Below, in pieces: positions 1 to 9,725 of a DNA stretch of 64,000 nucleotides; within the stretch, counting starts at the first letter, position 1; every line of letters starts with the position of its first letter. The DNA lies in assembly GCA_035318745.1 (NCBI GenBank), contig DATHEA010000012.1:1-64000 (forward strand). Reading direction: 5' to 3'. Both the position numbers and the translations under genes were made by a program. Origin of the DNA: VRUE01 sp035318745. Its GTDB lineage: Bacteria > Actinomycetota > Thermoleophilia > Solirubrobacterales > 70-9. A model generated the notes under the pieces. It was not told the DNA's origin. It ran no database searches and was given only the letters and a program-made list of their open reading frames with translations.

Positions 1-160
1 TCGGGGGGCGGCGAGCGACACAACCGATGGAGGTCAGACCATTGGGTCGACAGCCAGACCAGGAGTCAGCTCGCCGCCTTCCCGAGAACCAACCGCCTCG
101 ATCGGACGTCGCCGTCGACCGTGGGCCGACGATGACAGTGACAGCTAGACTAGCCCGCTC
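1..160. other. Left-edge stretch, no gene seen
   Basis: No convincing coding region was found before the sulfotransferase start. A short open frame here does not resemble a protein and overlaps the sulfotransferase. The stretch may be the 5' flank of a gene outside the window. Confidence 0.5.
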
Positions 161-1150
161 GTGTCAGAGCCCAGGACGACTCCGACCATGCCCGCAGCCC
201 CCCGCGATCCCGCCGACGAGGCGATGTGTGCGCGTGCCCGCGAGCGCTTCAGCGGCGACCGTGGCAGCCGCTTCCGGCGCCGCCGCAAGCGGCACGCCGA
301 GCTGCCCAACCTGATCATCATCGGCGGCTTGAAGTGCGGCACGACGAGCATCCACCACTACCTCGGCCTGCATCCGCAGATCCATATGTCGAAGCCGAAG
401 GAGCTCAACTTCTTCGTCGAGGAGCTCAACTGGGACCTCGGCCTCGACTGGTACGCGAGCCGCTTCGACGATCGCTTCAAGGTGCGCGGCGAGTCCTCGC
501 CCCACTACACCAACCTGCCGCGCTTCCAGAGCGTGCCGGAGCGGATCAAGGAGCATTGCCCCGATGCCCGCCTGCTCTACATGGTCCGCGACCCGATCAA
601 GCGCATCCTCTCCCACTGGGTGCACGCGACCGGCGCCGGCTACGAGACCCGCGAGCTCGTCCCGACCCTGTCGGAGCCCGATTCCTCCTACATCCAGCGG
701 TCGATGTACTGGCTGCAGATGCAGCCCTATCTCGAGCTGTTCGACCGCTCGCAGATCGAGGTGATCACGCAGGAGGAGCTGCAGTCCGAACGCGAAGAGA
801 CGATGCGCAAGGCGTTCCGCTTCGCCGGCGTCGACGAGACCTTCACCTCGGAGCAATTCGACCGCGAGTGGGAGAAGTCGAGCGCCAAGCAGGGCGACAA
901 ATACCAGGTGATGGAGAAGCTGGTGAAACTGCCGGGCCTGCGCTCCTTCGATCGCAACTTCGACCGCCTGCCCGAGTCGCTGCGCTGGATCGTCGAGAAG
1001 GTCGTCCACGATCCGGAGAAGCCGCCGGCGCCGAAGCCGAAGCTCCCCGACGACCTCTTCGAGACGGTCCGTGGCCGCTTCAGTGCCGACGTCGCGGGGC
1101 TGCAGGAGTTCACCGGCCGCGAATTCGCCGGCTGGCACGACTACTCCTGA
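161..1150 (+). CDS. Sulfotransferase family protein
   Basis: Predicted cytosolic PAPS-dependent sulfotransferase that would move a sulfuryl group from 3'-phosphoadenylyl sulfate to a hydroxyl or amine acceptor. The PAPS-binding loop is clear at residues 52-66 (IIIGGLKCGTTS followed by HHYL), and the 3'-phosphate motif region is LLYMVRDPIKRILSHW near residue 137. Length (329 aa) is normal for the family. Start is GTG at 161; an ATG at 188 would give a 320-residue protein and is a reasonable alternative. The basic residue run at 39-45 precedes the fold. Acceptor unknown; no PAPS synthesis genes are nearby. Function class is confident, substrate is not. Confidence 0.88.
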   Translation: MSEPRTTPTMPAAPRDPADEAMCARARERFSGDRGSRFRRRRKRHAELPNLIIIGGLKCGTTSIHHYLGLHPQIHMSKPKELNFFVEELNWDLGLDWYASRFDDRFKVRGESSPHYTNLPRFQSVPERIKEHCPDARLLYMVRDPIKRILSHWVHATGAGYETRELVPTLSEPDSSYIQRSMYWLQMQPYLELFDRSQIEVITQEELQSEREETMRKAFRFAGVDETFTSEQFDREWEKSSAKQGDKYQVMEKLVKLPGLRSFDRNFDRLPESLRWIVEKVVHDPEKPPAPKPKLPDDLFETVRGRFSADVAGLQEFTGREFAGWHDYS

Positions 1151-1155
1151 GCCGC

Positions 1156-1178
1156 CAAACGACCGCGGTCGTCGTTTG
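1156..1178 (+). terminator. Hairpin after sulfotransferase
   Basis: CAAACGAC and GTCGTTTG form an 8-bp stem around a 7-nt loop, six bases after the stop codon. There is no strong T run behind it, so it may be a weak terminator. Confidence 0.45.
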
Positions 1179-1222
1179 TATCTCCATGCGCAACAAATGA
1201 CGACCGCACTAGGCTCCGGCCG

Positions 1223-1786
1223 ATGCAGCGCTTGACCCCCGATCCCGGCCCAACGACTGTAGAGGAGCAGCTCGAAGCATTCCGTCCCTGGGAGCAGCCG
1301 CCCGACGATCGCCCATATGTGGCGATGAACTTCGCCGCCACGGTCGACGGGCGGGCGGCGATCGGCGGAGTCTCGGGGCCGATCGGCTCGGACGACGACA
1401 CCGCGATGCTGGTCGGGCTGCGCACTCGCTTCGACGCGGTGATGATCGGCGCCGGCACGATGCGGGCCGAGCGCTACGGCGACATTGGCAGGCGGCTCAT
1501 CGTGGTCGAGAGCGGGCCGCGGGGCAAAGCGGACCTGCCGGCCCTCCTGCGCTCCCTGCGTGAGGAAGGTGTGAACGCACTGCTGTGCGAGGGCGGGCCG
1601 ACGCTTCACGGCGCCCTGCAGGCCGCCGGCCTCGTCGACGACCTCTTCCTGACGATCGCGCCGAAGCTGGTCGGCGGCATCGCGCCGCGCATCCTCGAGG
1701 GCGATCTGCCGGGTTTGGCGCCGCTCGAGCTGGCATGGCTGCTGGAGGAGGACGGCGAGCTCTTCGCCCGCTATACCCGCCGCTGA
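1223..1786 (+). CDS. RibD C-terminal/dihydrofolate-reductase-like protein, internally shortened
   Basis: Resembles the reductase domain of RibD (DHFR fold; NADPH-dependent reduction of a pyrimidine riboside in riboflavin synthesis) but has no deaminase domain. Visible family motifs are YVAMNFAATVDGRAAI near residue 33, GAGTMRAERYG near 77 and LLCEGGPTLHGAL near 120. The protein has 187 residues, whereas stand-alone relatives usually have about 220-240. The missing part lies just after AERYG, where the segment carrying the central strand before the ADLPALL stretch is mostly absent. No other riboflavin gene is close. It may be a divergent reductase or a decaying copy. Confidence 0.75.
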   Translation: MQRLTPDPGPTTVEEQLEAFRPWEQPPDDRPYVAMNFAATVDGRAAIGGVSGPIGSDDDTAMLVGLRTRFDAVMIGAGTMRAERYGDIGRRLIVVESGPRGKADLPALLRSLREEGVNALLCEGGPTLHGALQAAGLVDDLFLTIAPKLVGGIAPRILEGDLPGLAPLELAWLLEEDGELFARYTRR

Positions 1787-1839
1787 GCACCGCCCCGGTA
1801 CCGTTCCCCGACCGGAACCGAGGAGAGGACGCACTACCG

Positions 1840-3101
<1,262 letters not shown>

Positions 3102-3102
<1 letters not shown>

Positions 3103-3123
3103 GCAGGTATGTGCATGCCTGCT
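3102..3123. promoter_or_regulatory. Candidate VapB operator (near-palindrome)
   Basis: A 22-bp imperfect palindrome, AGCAGG...CCTGCT, with 18 of 22 positions symmetric, sits 14 bases before the antitoxin start. A related TATACACATG follows TATGTGCATG as a partial direct repeat overlapping the start codon. Placement fits autoregulation by a ribbon-helix-helix antitoxin; binding is inferred. Confidence 0.5.
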
Positions 3124-3137
3124 GTTAAGGTATACAC

Positions 3138-3410
3138 ATGCTCAATCGCCGCCTCCAGGTACTGGTCGACGACGAGCGCTTCGAGCGCCTAGCCCGCGAA
3201 TCCGAGCGGATCGGCGCGCCCGTTGGCGAGCTCGTCCGTCGGGCGATCGACCGAGAGTTCCCTGGCAAAGGGCGCGATGCAGAGCGCGAACGTGCGGGTC
3301 AAGAACTGCTTGCCATGCCGCCTCCTCCCGGAGAGGGGTTCGAGCCAGATTGGGAGGATCAGAAGCGGGAACTGCGTGATGCTCGGTCGAGTAGGTGGCC
3401 GGGTGCTTGA
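3138..3410 (+). CDS. VapB-like antitoxin
   Basis: 90-residue protein with an N-terminal ribbon-helix-helix-like segment (MLNRRLQVLVDDERFERLARESERIG, then GELVRRAIDREFPG) and an acidic, proline-containing C-terminal tail (MPPPPGEGFEPDWEDQK) of the kind that wraps the toxin groove. It precedes and overlaps a PIN-domain gene, the standard antitoxin-toxin order. It should bind and inhibit the toxin and repress its own promoter at the palindrome just upstream. Start ATG 3138 is preceded by AAGG only. Confidence 0.8.
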   Translation: MLNRRLQVLVDDERFERLARESERIGAPVGELVRRAIDREFPGKGRDAERERAGQELLAMPPPPGEGFEPDWEDQKRELRDARSSRWPGA

Positions 3411-3844
3411 GGCGCTTCCTCTACGACACCTCGATCTTCATCTATGCGCTCGGCAGAGAGCATCCGTATAGAGAGCCGTGTCGTGAGATCGCGCGCCTAG
3501 CGACTATGGGCGATCTTCAGGGCGAGGCCAGCGTCGACCTGCTCCAGGAGTTCACGCACCAGAGAGCGCGGCGAACCGGCGATCGGTTGGGTGCGGCAAA
3601 AGCTGCGCGAAGCGTCGCAAAGCTCGCCTGGTGGCATCCGGTCGAGCCCAACGACGTACAACGGGGAATCGACCTCTTCGAGACTCACGAGAGCCTCGAT
3701 GCCCAGGATGCCGTATTCGCAGCGCTGGCGATCAACCGCGGCATCGACGCGATCCTCGCCACGGATCGAGCCTTCGACGGAATCGGGAGCCTGGAGCGAA
3801 TCGATCCCGCCGACGAGCGAGCGATTGCCGCACTGGTTGGCTGA
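3395..3844 (+). CDS. VapC-like PIN-domain ribonuclease toxin
   Basis: PIN-domain protein of about 145 aa, predicted to be a Mg-dependent RNase toxin. The first acidic residue lies in FLYDTSIFIYAL, the next is the Glu of LQEFTHQRA, and the C-terminal pair is in DAQDAVFAALA and ILATDRAFDG. GTG at 3395 gives 149 aa. TTG at 3407 overlaps the antitoxin stop as TTGA and gives MRRFLYDTS; the shorter start is equally likely, because translational coupling is typical. It should be neutralised by the preceding protein. Target RNA unknown. Confidence 0.85.
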   Translation: MAGCLRRFLYDTSIFIYALGREHPYREPCREIARLATMGDLQGEASVDLLQEFTHQRARRTGDRLGAAKAARSVAKLAWWHPVEPNDVQRGIDLFETHESLDAQDAVFAALAINRGIDAILATDRAFDGIGSLERIDPADERAIAALVG

Positions 3845-3898
3845 GCCAAATTCCCTGCGTCACCCGCTCGGCGGAACTGCTGGTGTGAATGCGCCGGA

Positions 3899-4663
3899 TC
3901 AGCCATTGAGGCAAACCGCGACGAGGTCGAGTGCCTCCTCCAGCGGCGCCTCTCGCAGGGTGAAGTCGGCGGGGCCGATCGCGGCGGCGGGCGGATCGCT
4001 CGCGCGGCGGGCGCGACGCAGGCCCAGGTCATAGAGACGCTTCCGCATTGCGCGCGGCACCAGCCTGCGCATTCGTAACGGGTCGAGGCGCAGGAGTCGC
4101 TCGAGCCCGCCGCGCTCGGCGGCCACCAGCTCGAGATAGCGGCTCGAGCCAAAGAGGCCGTGCAACTCGACACGCTCGAACTCCGCCTCGCATGCCGAAC
4201 GCAGCTCGGCGGCTGAGAACTCGACGTGGTGATAGGGGTCGACGATCTCCCCCAAGGGACTGAAGGTAAGACGATTCGGGGTGACGAACACCGCGACGCC
4301 GCCCGGACGGACGACCCGGCGCGCCTCGGCAAGGGCCCGCTCAGGATCCGGCACGTGCTCGATCGCCTGCACCGAGATCGTCGCGTCGAAGTCACCATCC
4401 GCGAAGGGGAGCGCGCGCATGTCGCCAACCCGCGTTTCGCGGCGCTGGCCGCTCAGGACATCAGGGTCGACGTCCAGGCCAACAGTCACCCGCGGAGCGA
4501 GCGCTTCATAACTGTGTCCGACGCCACAGCCGAGATCAAGCACGCGACCATCTGGCAGGAGCGGTGCGCAGAGTGAGTAGGCGGCGACGTGACGCTGCCA
4601 GATCGGGTTGAACCCCCCCGCCGAGGTGCTCACCCGCTCGCCGGTGACGCGTGGCTCAACCAA
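3899..4663 (-). CDS. Class I SAM-dependent methyltransferase
   Basis: 254-residue methyltransferase with a clear SAM-binding glycine motif (VLDLGCGVGHSYEAL), acidic ribose-binding strand (VTVGLDVDPD), motif II/III-like ISVQAIEHVPDPERALAEARRVVRPGG and FVTPNRLTFSP. Relatives act on lipid, quinone or glycan acceptors; the acceptor cannot be told here. It is the last of three tightly packed minus-strand genes with a GT2 glycosyltransferase and a second methyltransferase, which suggests modification of an envelope glycan or glycolipid. The listed start is TTG, coupled to the GT2 stop; GTG at 4633 is an alternative. Confidence 0.85.
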   Translation of the reverse strand: MVEPRVTGERVSTSAGGFNPIWQRHVAAYSLCAPLLPDGRVLDLGCGVGHSYEALAPRVTVGLDVDPDVLSGQRRETRVGDMRALPFADGDFDATISVQAIEHVPDPERALAEARRVVRPGGVAVFVTPNRLTFSPLGEIVDPYHHVEFSAAELRSACEAEFERVELHGLFGSSRYLELVAAERGGLERLLRLDPLRMRRLVPRAMRKRLYDLGLRRARRASDPPAAAIGPADFTLREAPLEEALDLVAVCLNG

Positions 4664-5405
4664 CGTACTTACGTGAGCGCCAGATCCCCCGCCGGTGGAG
4701 AACCAGGCGGAATGCCGCCCAGAGCGTCTTCAGTCCATATATGGATGCGGGCGCAAATGAGATCGACGACGCGTCCGCGCAGTAGCGGCTCGAAGCGGGA
4801 ACCTCGACGATCCGGTAACCCAGCGCCGAGGCCTGCATCAACATCTCCGAATCGAAGCTGAAGTCGGCGGCGTTGCGCAGGAACGGTACGCCGAGCAGCA
4901 AACGCCGCGAGTACGCACGGTACCCGGTATGCAGATCGGTCAGATCGGTGCCGAGCACGCGATTCTCAATGCTGGTCAGAAGCCGGTTGGCGACGATCTT
5001 GTAGCGCGGCATCCCGTTCTTGCTGGCCGCCCCCGGCTGGGCCAGCCGTGAGCCGAGGACTAGATCCGCCTCGCCAGCGAGGATCGGTCGGATCAGGTCT
5101 GGGATCAACCCCGGCTCATACTGGCCGTCGGGGTGGAGCATCACGACCACCTCGGCGTCGCGCTGCAGGACGTCGAGATAGCAGGTCTTCTGGTTGGCTC
5201 CATAGCCGACGTTGTGCGGATGCCAGACGACCCGCGCCTCCAGCCGGCGGGCTACCTCGGCCGTTGCGTCGGTCGAGCCGTCGTCGACCACCACGACCTC
5301 GTCGACCCAGTCGCGGGGAATCGCTTCGATCATCGGCGCGATCGTCCGCGCTGCGTTGAGCGCCGGCATGACCACCGTCACCCCTCGACCGGCGCGCTCA
5401 GACAC
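4656..5405 (-). CDS. Family 2 glycosyltransferase (DPM1-like)
   Basis: 249-residue GT-A fold enzyme. VTVVMPALNAARTI, then EVVVVDDGSTDAT (nucleotide-binding DDGS) and the DPDG-type metal motif MLHPDGQYEPGLI are visible, with TDLHTGYRAYSRRLL as the acceptor-side motif of polyprenyl-phosphate-sugar synthase relatives. It probably loads a hexose onto polyprenyl phosphate or a surface glycan at the inner face of the membrane. No C-terminal membrane helices, so it is a soluble or peripheral type. GTG start overlaps the upstream methyltransferase stop; its own stop overlaps the next gene. Confidence 0.88.
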   Translation of the reverse strand: MSERAGRGVTVVMPALNAARTIAPMIEAIPRDWVDEVVVVDDGSTDATAEVARRLEARVVWHPHNVGYGANQKTCYLDVLQRDAEVVVMLHPDGQYEPGLIPDLIRPILAGEADLVLGSRLAQPGAASKNGMPRYKIVANRLLTSIENRVLGTDLTDLHTGYRAYSRRLLLGVPFLRNAADFSFDSEMLMQASALGYRIVEVPASSRYCADASSISFAPASIYGLKTLWAAFRLVLHRRGIWRSRKYVG

Positions 5406-6279
5406 GCCGCGCCTCGACGTATACGGACCCGCCCCGCCCTAGCGCAAGCTCGAGCGCGGCGCCCAGCCAGGCCACCGGAAGCAGCAACAGCGCGGCCGCT
5501 AGCGGGACGATCCGCCGGGAGCCGCACATCGAGCTCCGTCGCGCCTCCGGCCTGCGGATCGCATCGTAGAGATCGGGGCGTCCCGGCAGGCGGCCGACCA
5601 GGCCGTACAGCCAGCCGAACACCACCTGGCCGCCACGCAGGTAACTGACCCGGTCGACCCTCAGGCCGAGCCGACGGAGCCGGGCCAGCAACACGGTCGC
5701 CGGAACGTGGACGAGGTGGCGGGGGTAGTCGATTGCGAACCAAGCGTCGCCGAACACGGCTGCCTGCAGGCTGGCGAGATTCGGCATCGCGATTACGACC
5801 ACGCCCCGAGGCTCCAGCGACGAGACTGCGCGATCAAGCGAATCACCCGCGCAGGGTAGATGCTCGAGGCTGTGCCAGAAGACCACCCCCGCCCACCGCC
5901 CCCCGACTTGATCCAACCCTTCGTCTCTCACCTCGGGATGGGAGGAGTGCCGGTCGATGCCGACCGCCGAGCGTCCATGCGATCGCAAAGCGTCGAGCAG
6001 GGCGCCGTCACCCGCGCCGACGTCGAGGATCGGGCCGGGCGGGGCGATCCGGTCAAGGCGGCGGGCAAGGCGACCGCGAAACCGCCGCAGGAGCGAATCG
6101 CCGATGCCCGTGAAGCGGCCGCTCTCAGGCCGATACCAGCCTCCGTAGGCTCGCTCGAGTGCCTCCTCGTCCGGCATCGGCTCGGTCGACCAGGTCCCGC
6201 ACCGCACGCAACGAACCCGGTGCTCGCGCCGCGCCGCGTGAGCGGGGATCGCCGCGCCACACCAGCCGCAGCAGCTCAC
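5398..6279 (-). CDS. Zinc-ribbon methyltransferase with C-terminal membrane segment
   Basis: 293-residue class I methyltransferase. The N-terminus has a CGWCG...CVRCG pair of cysteine knuckles (zinc ribbon), then ILDVGAGDGALLDAL for SAM and VVFWHSLEHLP as the post-motif. The C-terminus holds a hydrophobic helix (IVPLAAALLLLPVAWLGAALELAL) that would tether it to the membrane. This layout resembles glycan-cluster methyltransferases associated with GT2 enzymes. First gene of the methyltransferase-GT2-methyltransferase trio; GTG start. Substrate unknown. Confidence 0.83.
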   Translation of the reverse strand: MSCCGWCGAAIPAHAARREHRVRCVRCGTWSTEPMPDEEALERAYGGWYRPESGRFTGIGDSLLRRFRGRLARRLDRIAPPGPILDVGAGDGALLDALRSHGRSAVGIDRHSSHPEVRDEGLDQVGGRWAGVVFWHSLEHLPCAGDSLDRAVSSLEPRGVVVIAMPNLASLQAAVFGDAWFAIDYPRHLVHVPATVLLARLRRLGLRVDRVSYLRGGQVVFGWLYGLVGRLPGRPDLYDAIRRPEARRSSMCGSRRIVPLAAALLLLPVAWLGAALELALGRGGSVYVEARRV

Positions 6280-6302
6280 CGGCCAACCGCGTCGTCCACG
6301 CC

Positions 6303-7544
6303 CTACTCATCCCCGACCCAGAGCGCGCCCGGGCCGTCCGCGGTCTTTCCGGCCTCGACATCCTCGGCGCCGACCAGCAGGGCGATCTTGCCGATGTGCC
6401 GGTTCGCGTCCATCAGCCCGTGCGCCTCCGGCAGCCGGTCGAAGCCGAACGCCCGCCACATCACCGGGCGGATCTTACCCGCGGCAATCAATTCGTTCGC
6501 CCGCCAGCACTCGTAGGCGTTGAAGGCGTGCGAGCCGATGATCTGCTTCTGGCGCATCCATAGGTAGCGGACATTGAAGTCGAGCTGGTAGCCGGTGGTC
6601 GCGCCGCAGGTAACCACCTTGCCAAAGGGCTTGACGGTGAACACCGAAGTCGGGAAGGCCTCCTTGCCGACGTGTTCGAAGACGATGTCGGGGGCGTCGC
6701 CGAGGATCTCCTTGACCCGCTTGGCGAACCCCCGCATCGCTGCCACCCGCTCGCGCTCCTCCGCTGCGCTCTCGCCCCCGCGGCGGACCATCGCCGCAAA
6801 CTCGCTGCGGTCGATGTGACCGACGGCGCCCAGGCGCTCGACCACCCGGCCTTTCTCCGCCGAGGAGACGACCCCGACCGCGTTGGCGCCCGCCGCGCGG
6901 CAGATCTGGGTGGCAAAGACGCCGAGGCCCCCGGCCGCTCCCCAGATCAGAACGTTCTGCCCGGCCTGCAGATCGCACTGCTTGATCAGCATCCGGTATG
7001 AGGTGAAGTGGGTGACGCCATAGGCGGAGGCGTCGACCCAGGAGAGGGCCTGGGGCTTGGGCAGGAGTTGCTGCGCCTGGACCTTGCAGAACTGGGCGAA
7101 CGTCCCCCAGGTCGTCTGGTAACCGTAGCCGAGCTGGCTGGGCGCGGCGAGCGGATCCAGTCCATGCACCTCCGGATCCTCGTAGGACGCCTGGTTGGCG
7201 TGGATCACGACCTCGTCGCCGGGCTTCCAGCGCTCGACCCCCGCGCCGACCTTCCAGACGATCCCCGACGCGTCCGAGCCGCCGATGTGATGGCCCCACC
7301 TGGGGTGGTCGCCATAGGGGAAGACCGAGATCGGATCGGCCAGCGCCGCCCAGATGCCATTGAAGTTGAGGCCCGCCGCCATCACCCTGACGATGACCTC
7401 GAACGGCCCTGGCTCGGGAACGTCGACCTCCTCGATCTCGTAAGCGGTCGCCAGGTCCCCCTCGCGCTCGGGGCGTAGGACCCATGCGGCCATCTTCTTC
7501 GGCAGCTCGCCGGGCTGCGCCGTCACCTCCAGCAGGTCGATCAC
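6303..7544 (-). CDS. Crotonyl-CoA carboxylase/reductase-like protein
   Basis: Zinc-free medium-chain dehydrogenase/reductase of the crotonyl-CoA reductase/carboxylase group, which reduces (and in true Ccr carboxylates) crotonyl-CoA with NADPH. Family landmarks are LNFNGIWAALADP, HHIGGSDASGIVWKVG, WGTFAQFCKVQAQQLLPKP, NVLIWGAAGGLGVFATQICRAAGA (Rossmann loop) and IIGSHAFNAYECW, with the His matching the conserved GSH of Ccr. The open frame extends to 7628, but GTG at 7544 overlaps the preceding lipoprotein stop as GTGA and is preferred, giving 413 aa. Whether it carboxylates cannot be decided by eye. Ccr is an ethylmalonyl-CoA pathway or polyketide-extender enzyme; a mutase and a carboxylase lie 40 kb away. 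Confidence 0.83.
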   Translation of the reverse strand: MIDLLEVTAQPGELPKKMAAWVLRPEREGDLATAYEIEEVDVPEPGPFEVIVRVMAAGLNFNGIWAALADPISVFPYGDHPRWGHHIGGSDASGIVWKVGAGVERWKPGDEVVIHANQASYEDPEVHGLDPLAAPSQLGYGYQTTWGTFAQFCKVQAQQLLPKPQALSWVDASAYGVTHFTSYRMLIKQCDLQAGQNVLIWGAAGGLGVFATQICRAAGANAVGVVSSAEKGRVVERLGAVGHIDRSEFAAMVRRGGESAAEERERVAAMRGFAKRVKEILGDAPDIVFEHVGKEAFPTSVFTVKPFGKVVTCGATTGYQLDFNVRYLWMRQKQIIGSHAFNAYECWRANELIAAGKIRPVMWRAFGFDRLPEAHGLMDANRHIGKIALLVGAEDVEAGKTADGPGALWVGDE

Positions 7545-8191
7545 TTCTTGGCGTTCGAGGCTGCCTGTTCGGCTTCGAGGATCGGCCGCAGGGCCGCTTC
7601 GCAGCGCGGCGTCGGGGTCTTCAGGCACTCATTAACGTCAATCGGGGGATTGCCGCCCTTCGAGGCGCTCTCGGCTTCGAGCAGCCGTTCGCACCCTTCT
7701 TTTCCAATCGCCTTGACACAGTCTTCGACCGACGAAACCGAGAAGGACGGCGTGTCGCTTACCTGTTCGGCGATCAGTTCGCATTCCGACCGGGACACCC
7801 CAGAGGGACAACGGCCGGAGTTCGAGCTCGCGGTGCGGCCGCCGCCCCTGGGTATCCTATCCGCGGTCTCGGGCGGTGAGTCCGCACCGCCGCCGTGGCT
7901 GCCTCCCGAGCCCTTGCCGTCCTGCTTCCCGCGCGGTGAGCTCGTAGCGGTCCCCTTGGCCGCGACCCCTCCCTTCGACCCCTCGGCCGGCCGGCCGCTG
8001 TGACCCTCGGCGCCGGGCGGGACAGAGGCGTCCGCGGGACCGGTGACGGTGCTCGGCGGCGCGGCGGGCGTCACCGGGCCTTCGTCCCCGGTGGAGCCGC
8101 AACCGTAGGCGGCGGCGCTCAGCGCGAGTGCCGCGATCGGCAGCAGCCACTTGACGCGACGCCGGGGTCGGGGTTGGGGGGCGATCCTCAC
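7541..8191 (-). CDS. Putative lipoprotein, cysteine-rich C-terminus
   Basis: 216-residue unrecognised protein. The N-terminus is basic (VRIAPQPRPRRRVKW), then hydrophobic LLPIAALALSAAAYGC, a plausible lipobox. A long Gly/Ser/Pro linker follows, and the C-terminal part has six cysteines (GRCPSG, ECELI, EDCVKAI, EGCERLL, NECLK, RCEAAL), possibly disulfide-bonded outside the membrane. GTG at 8191 is chosen because longer starts run into the divergent gene. Its stop overlaps the crotonyl-CoA reductase start, yet no functional link is evident. Confidence 0.65.
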   Translation of the reverse strand: MRIAPQPRPRRRVKWLLPIAALALSAAAYGCGSTGDEGPVTPAAPPSTVTGPADASVPPGAEGHSGRPAEGSKGGVAAKGTATSSPRGKQDGKGSGGSHGGGADSPPETADRIPRGGGRTASSNSGRCPSGVSRSECELIAEQVSDTPSFSVSSVEDCVKAIGKEGCERLLEAESASKGGNPPIDVNECLKTPTPRCEAALRPILEAEQAASNAKK

Positions 8192-8241
8192 AAGGAGAAT
8201 GTACCCAAAGCCACGCTCGGGTTCGCTGATAGCTTGGCCCT

Positions 8242-8856
8242 GTGTACTGCCCACGGTGTGGAAGTCCGAACGAGCCGCAGGATCGCTTCTGCGCCTCCTG
8301 CGGAGCGACGCTCAGGGACTCGAGGCGGGCGGGCGAGACCGGGGCGAAGAGCCAGGGACTCTCGCGCCTGATCGGCGCGGAGCGCAAAACGCGCGTCATC
8401 ACCATGCTTACCGCAATCGCAATCGCCGTCGCCGTCGTTGCCTTCCTCACGATCTCGCCCGACGAAGAATCGATACCACGGGACGGCTACACGCTCTCGG
8501 CAGAGGGAATCTGCCTCAACGCGAAGCGCCAGATCGTCGAGGCTGCAAACGACGGCAGCGGAGATTTCGCCCGGCGGCTGGTGCCGATCGTCGTCCGCTG
8601 GCGCGAACAGCTCGATGAACTCAAACCGCCGCCTGACCGGGTCGGCGAGGTCGCAGCGCTCGATGAAGCCCTGCGCGAAATGGAGATCGAAGCGGGCGGC
8701 TTGGCGCGGAAGAGCGAAGAGGAAGCCCGCGCCGTGATCCTCACCGGCGCACAAAGGGCAGAAGCGGCCAGCGCCGAAGTAGAGAACGCCGTCGGCGCGC
8801 TTGGCCTCTCCGAATGCGCCGCGGCCCGGATCGAATTTCGGCCGGACAAGGGTTGA
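8242..8856 (+). CDS. Zinc-ribbon single-pass membrane protein
   Basis: 204 residues. The N-terminal zinc ribbon has CPRCGSPNEPQDRFCASCGA (CxxC...CxxC), followed by a transmembrane helix (VITMLTAIAIAVAVVAFLTI, about residues 52-71) and a largely alpha-helical extracytoplasmic domain rich in Glu/Arg with two isolated cysteines (GICLNAKRQ and SECAAARIE). The layout, a cytosolic ribbon with an outer helical domain, is common among uncharacterised actinobacterial proteins. GTG start, 50 bp from the divergent lipoprotein gene. No function assigned. Confidence 0.75.
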   Translation: MYCPRCGSPNEPQDRFCASCGATLRDSRRAGETGAKSQGLSRLIGAERKTRVITMLTAIAIAVAVVAFLTISPDEESIPRDGYTLSAEGICLNAKRQIVEAANDGSGDFARRLVPIVVRWREQLDELKPPPDRVGEVAALDEALREMEIEAGGLARKSEEEARAVILTGAQRAEAASAEVENAVGALGLSECAAARIEFRPDKG

Positions 8857-8929
8857 CCGCTTGAACTGGCCGACCCCATATGATCCAATGCGCACAGTCA
8901 TTCGACGATTCCCCGGGCGAGGAGAGCAG

Positions 8930-9598
8930 ATGAAGAAGCGGTACACGGTCCTAGGTTTGAGCGTGGTCTTGGCGCTAGCGCTCGCGGTACCCGCGCTAGG
9001 TGGTCCCTCCAACCCGGTGGCCAGCATCTCGGCCAGCGTCAAGTCGACCGCGAACAAGGCGCTGAAGAAGGCGAAGAGCGCGCAGAAGACCGCGAATAAC
9101 GCGCTCAATGCGGCAAACGGCGCTCAGTCCACGGCAAACGGCGCTCAGTCGCTCGCCACGACGGTCCAGGGCGAAACGAAAAAAGCCAAAACCGCAGCCG
9201 ACGAAGCCAAGGCCGCAGCCGCAGCCGCGAAAAGCACGGCCGACGGAGCCAAAACCGCAGCCGCAGCCGCACAGAGCACGGCCGACAGCGCGAAAGCCGC
9301 CGCCGAAGCCGCGGAAGCGAACGCGAACACGCGACTGAAAACCTCCTCGCTCGCCCTGGGCACCGCGTCGGCAAACGACACCACCGCGGAAAAGGAAGCA
9401 AGCGTCACTTGCCCCGCCGGAACCGTGGTGCTCGGCGGCGGTGCGTTCATCAACGCCGCTGAACCGAAGAAAGTCCACCTCGTCACCTCCAACCCACAGG
9501 CGATCTACAGCCAAGGGTGGTTCGTCGAAGGCGCCACCAACGAAGGTCAGACCGCCACCTGGTCGATCACCGCGGAGGCGATGTGCGGAGGGAAATAA
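8930..9598 (+). CDS. Exported Ala-rich coiled-coil protein with C-terminal CPAG...GGG domain
   Basis: 222 residues. The signal peptide is MKKRYTVLG-LSVVLALALAVPALG. Residues about 30-135 form an Ala/Lys/Ser heptad-like coil (STANGAQS, AADEAKAAAAAAKSTADGAK) with near-repeats. The C-terminal domain runs from VTCPAGTVVLGGGAF to TAEAMCGGK, with one cysteine at each end. The same end-domain pattern occurs in two other exported proteins of this window (18262-18816 and 50058-50810). ATG at 8930 has a GGCGAGGAGA ribosome site and a true signal sequence; longer starts are unlikely. Probably a cell-wall-associated structural protein. Confidence 0.8.
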   Translation: MKKRYTVLGLSVVLALALAVPALGGPSNPVASISASVKSTANKALKKAKSAQKTANNALNAANGAQSTANGAQSLATTVQGETKKAKTAADEAKAAAAAAKSTADGAKTAAAAAQSTADSAKAAAEAAEANANTRLKTSSLALGTASANDTTAEKEASVTCPAGTVVLGGGAFINAAEPKKVHLVTSNPQAIYSQGWFVEGATNEGQTATWSITAEAMCGGK

Positions 9599-9626
9599 GG
9601 TCGAACTAGGACTCAACCTTCACCAA

Positions 9627-9655
9627 GGGGCCTCCTATAGCGGAGGCCCCTTTTC
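9627..9655 (+). terminator. Rho-independent terminator
   Basis: GGGGCCTCC and GGAGGCCCC form a perfect 9-bp stem with a TATAGC loop, followed by TTTTC. It closes the exported coiled-coil gene and separates it from the following glycosyltransferase operon. Confidence 0.85.
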
Positions 9656-9725
9656 AAAGGCGAAGGACACCGGAACTCCCTCGACGTCCCGCAGGGGGCA
9701 TTTCGCACTGACGGCGATCGTCCTG

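Noticed and set aside
164..1834. Long minus-strand open frame over the sulfotransferase and RibD-like genes
   Set aside because: Arg/Leu/His-rich shadow typical of GC-rich antisense frames; no family motif, and the plus-strand proteins are clear.
6303..8191. Functional link between the lipoprotein and the crotonyl-CoA reductase
   Set aside because: Overlap as GTGA shows coupling only; the products have no evident shared role, so no pathway is claimed.
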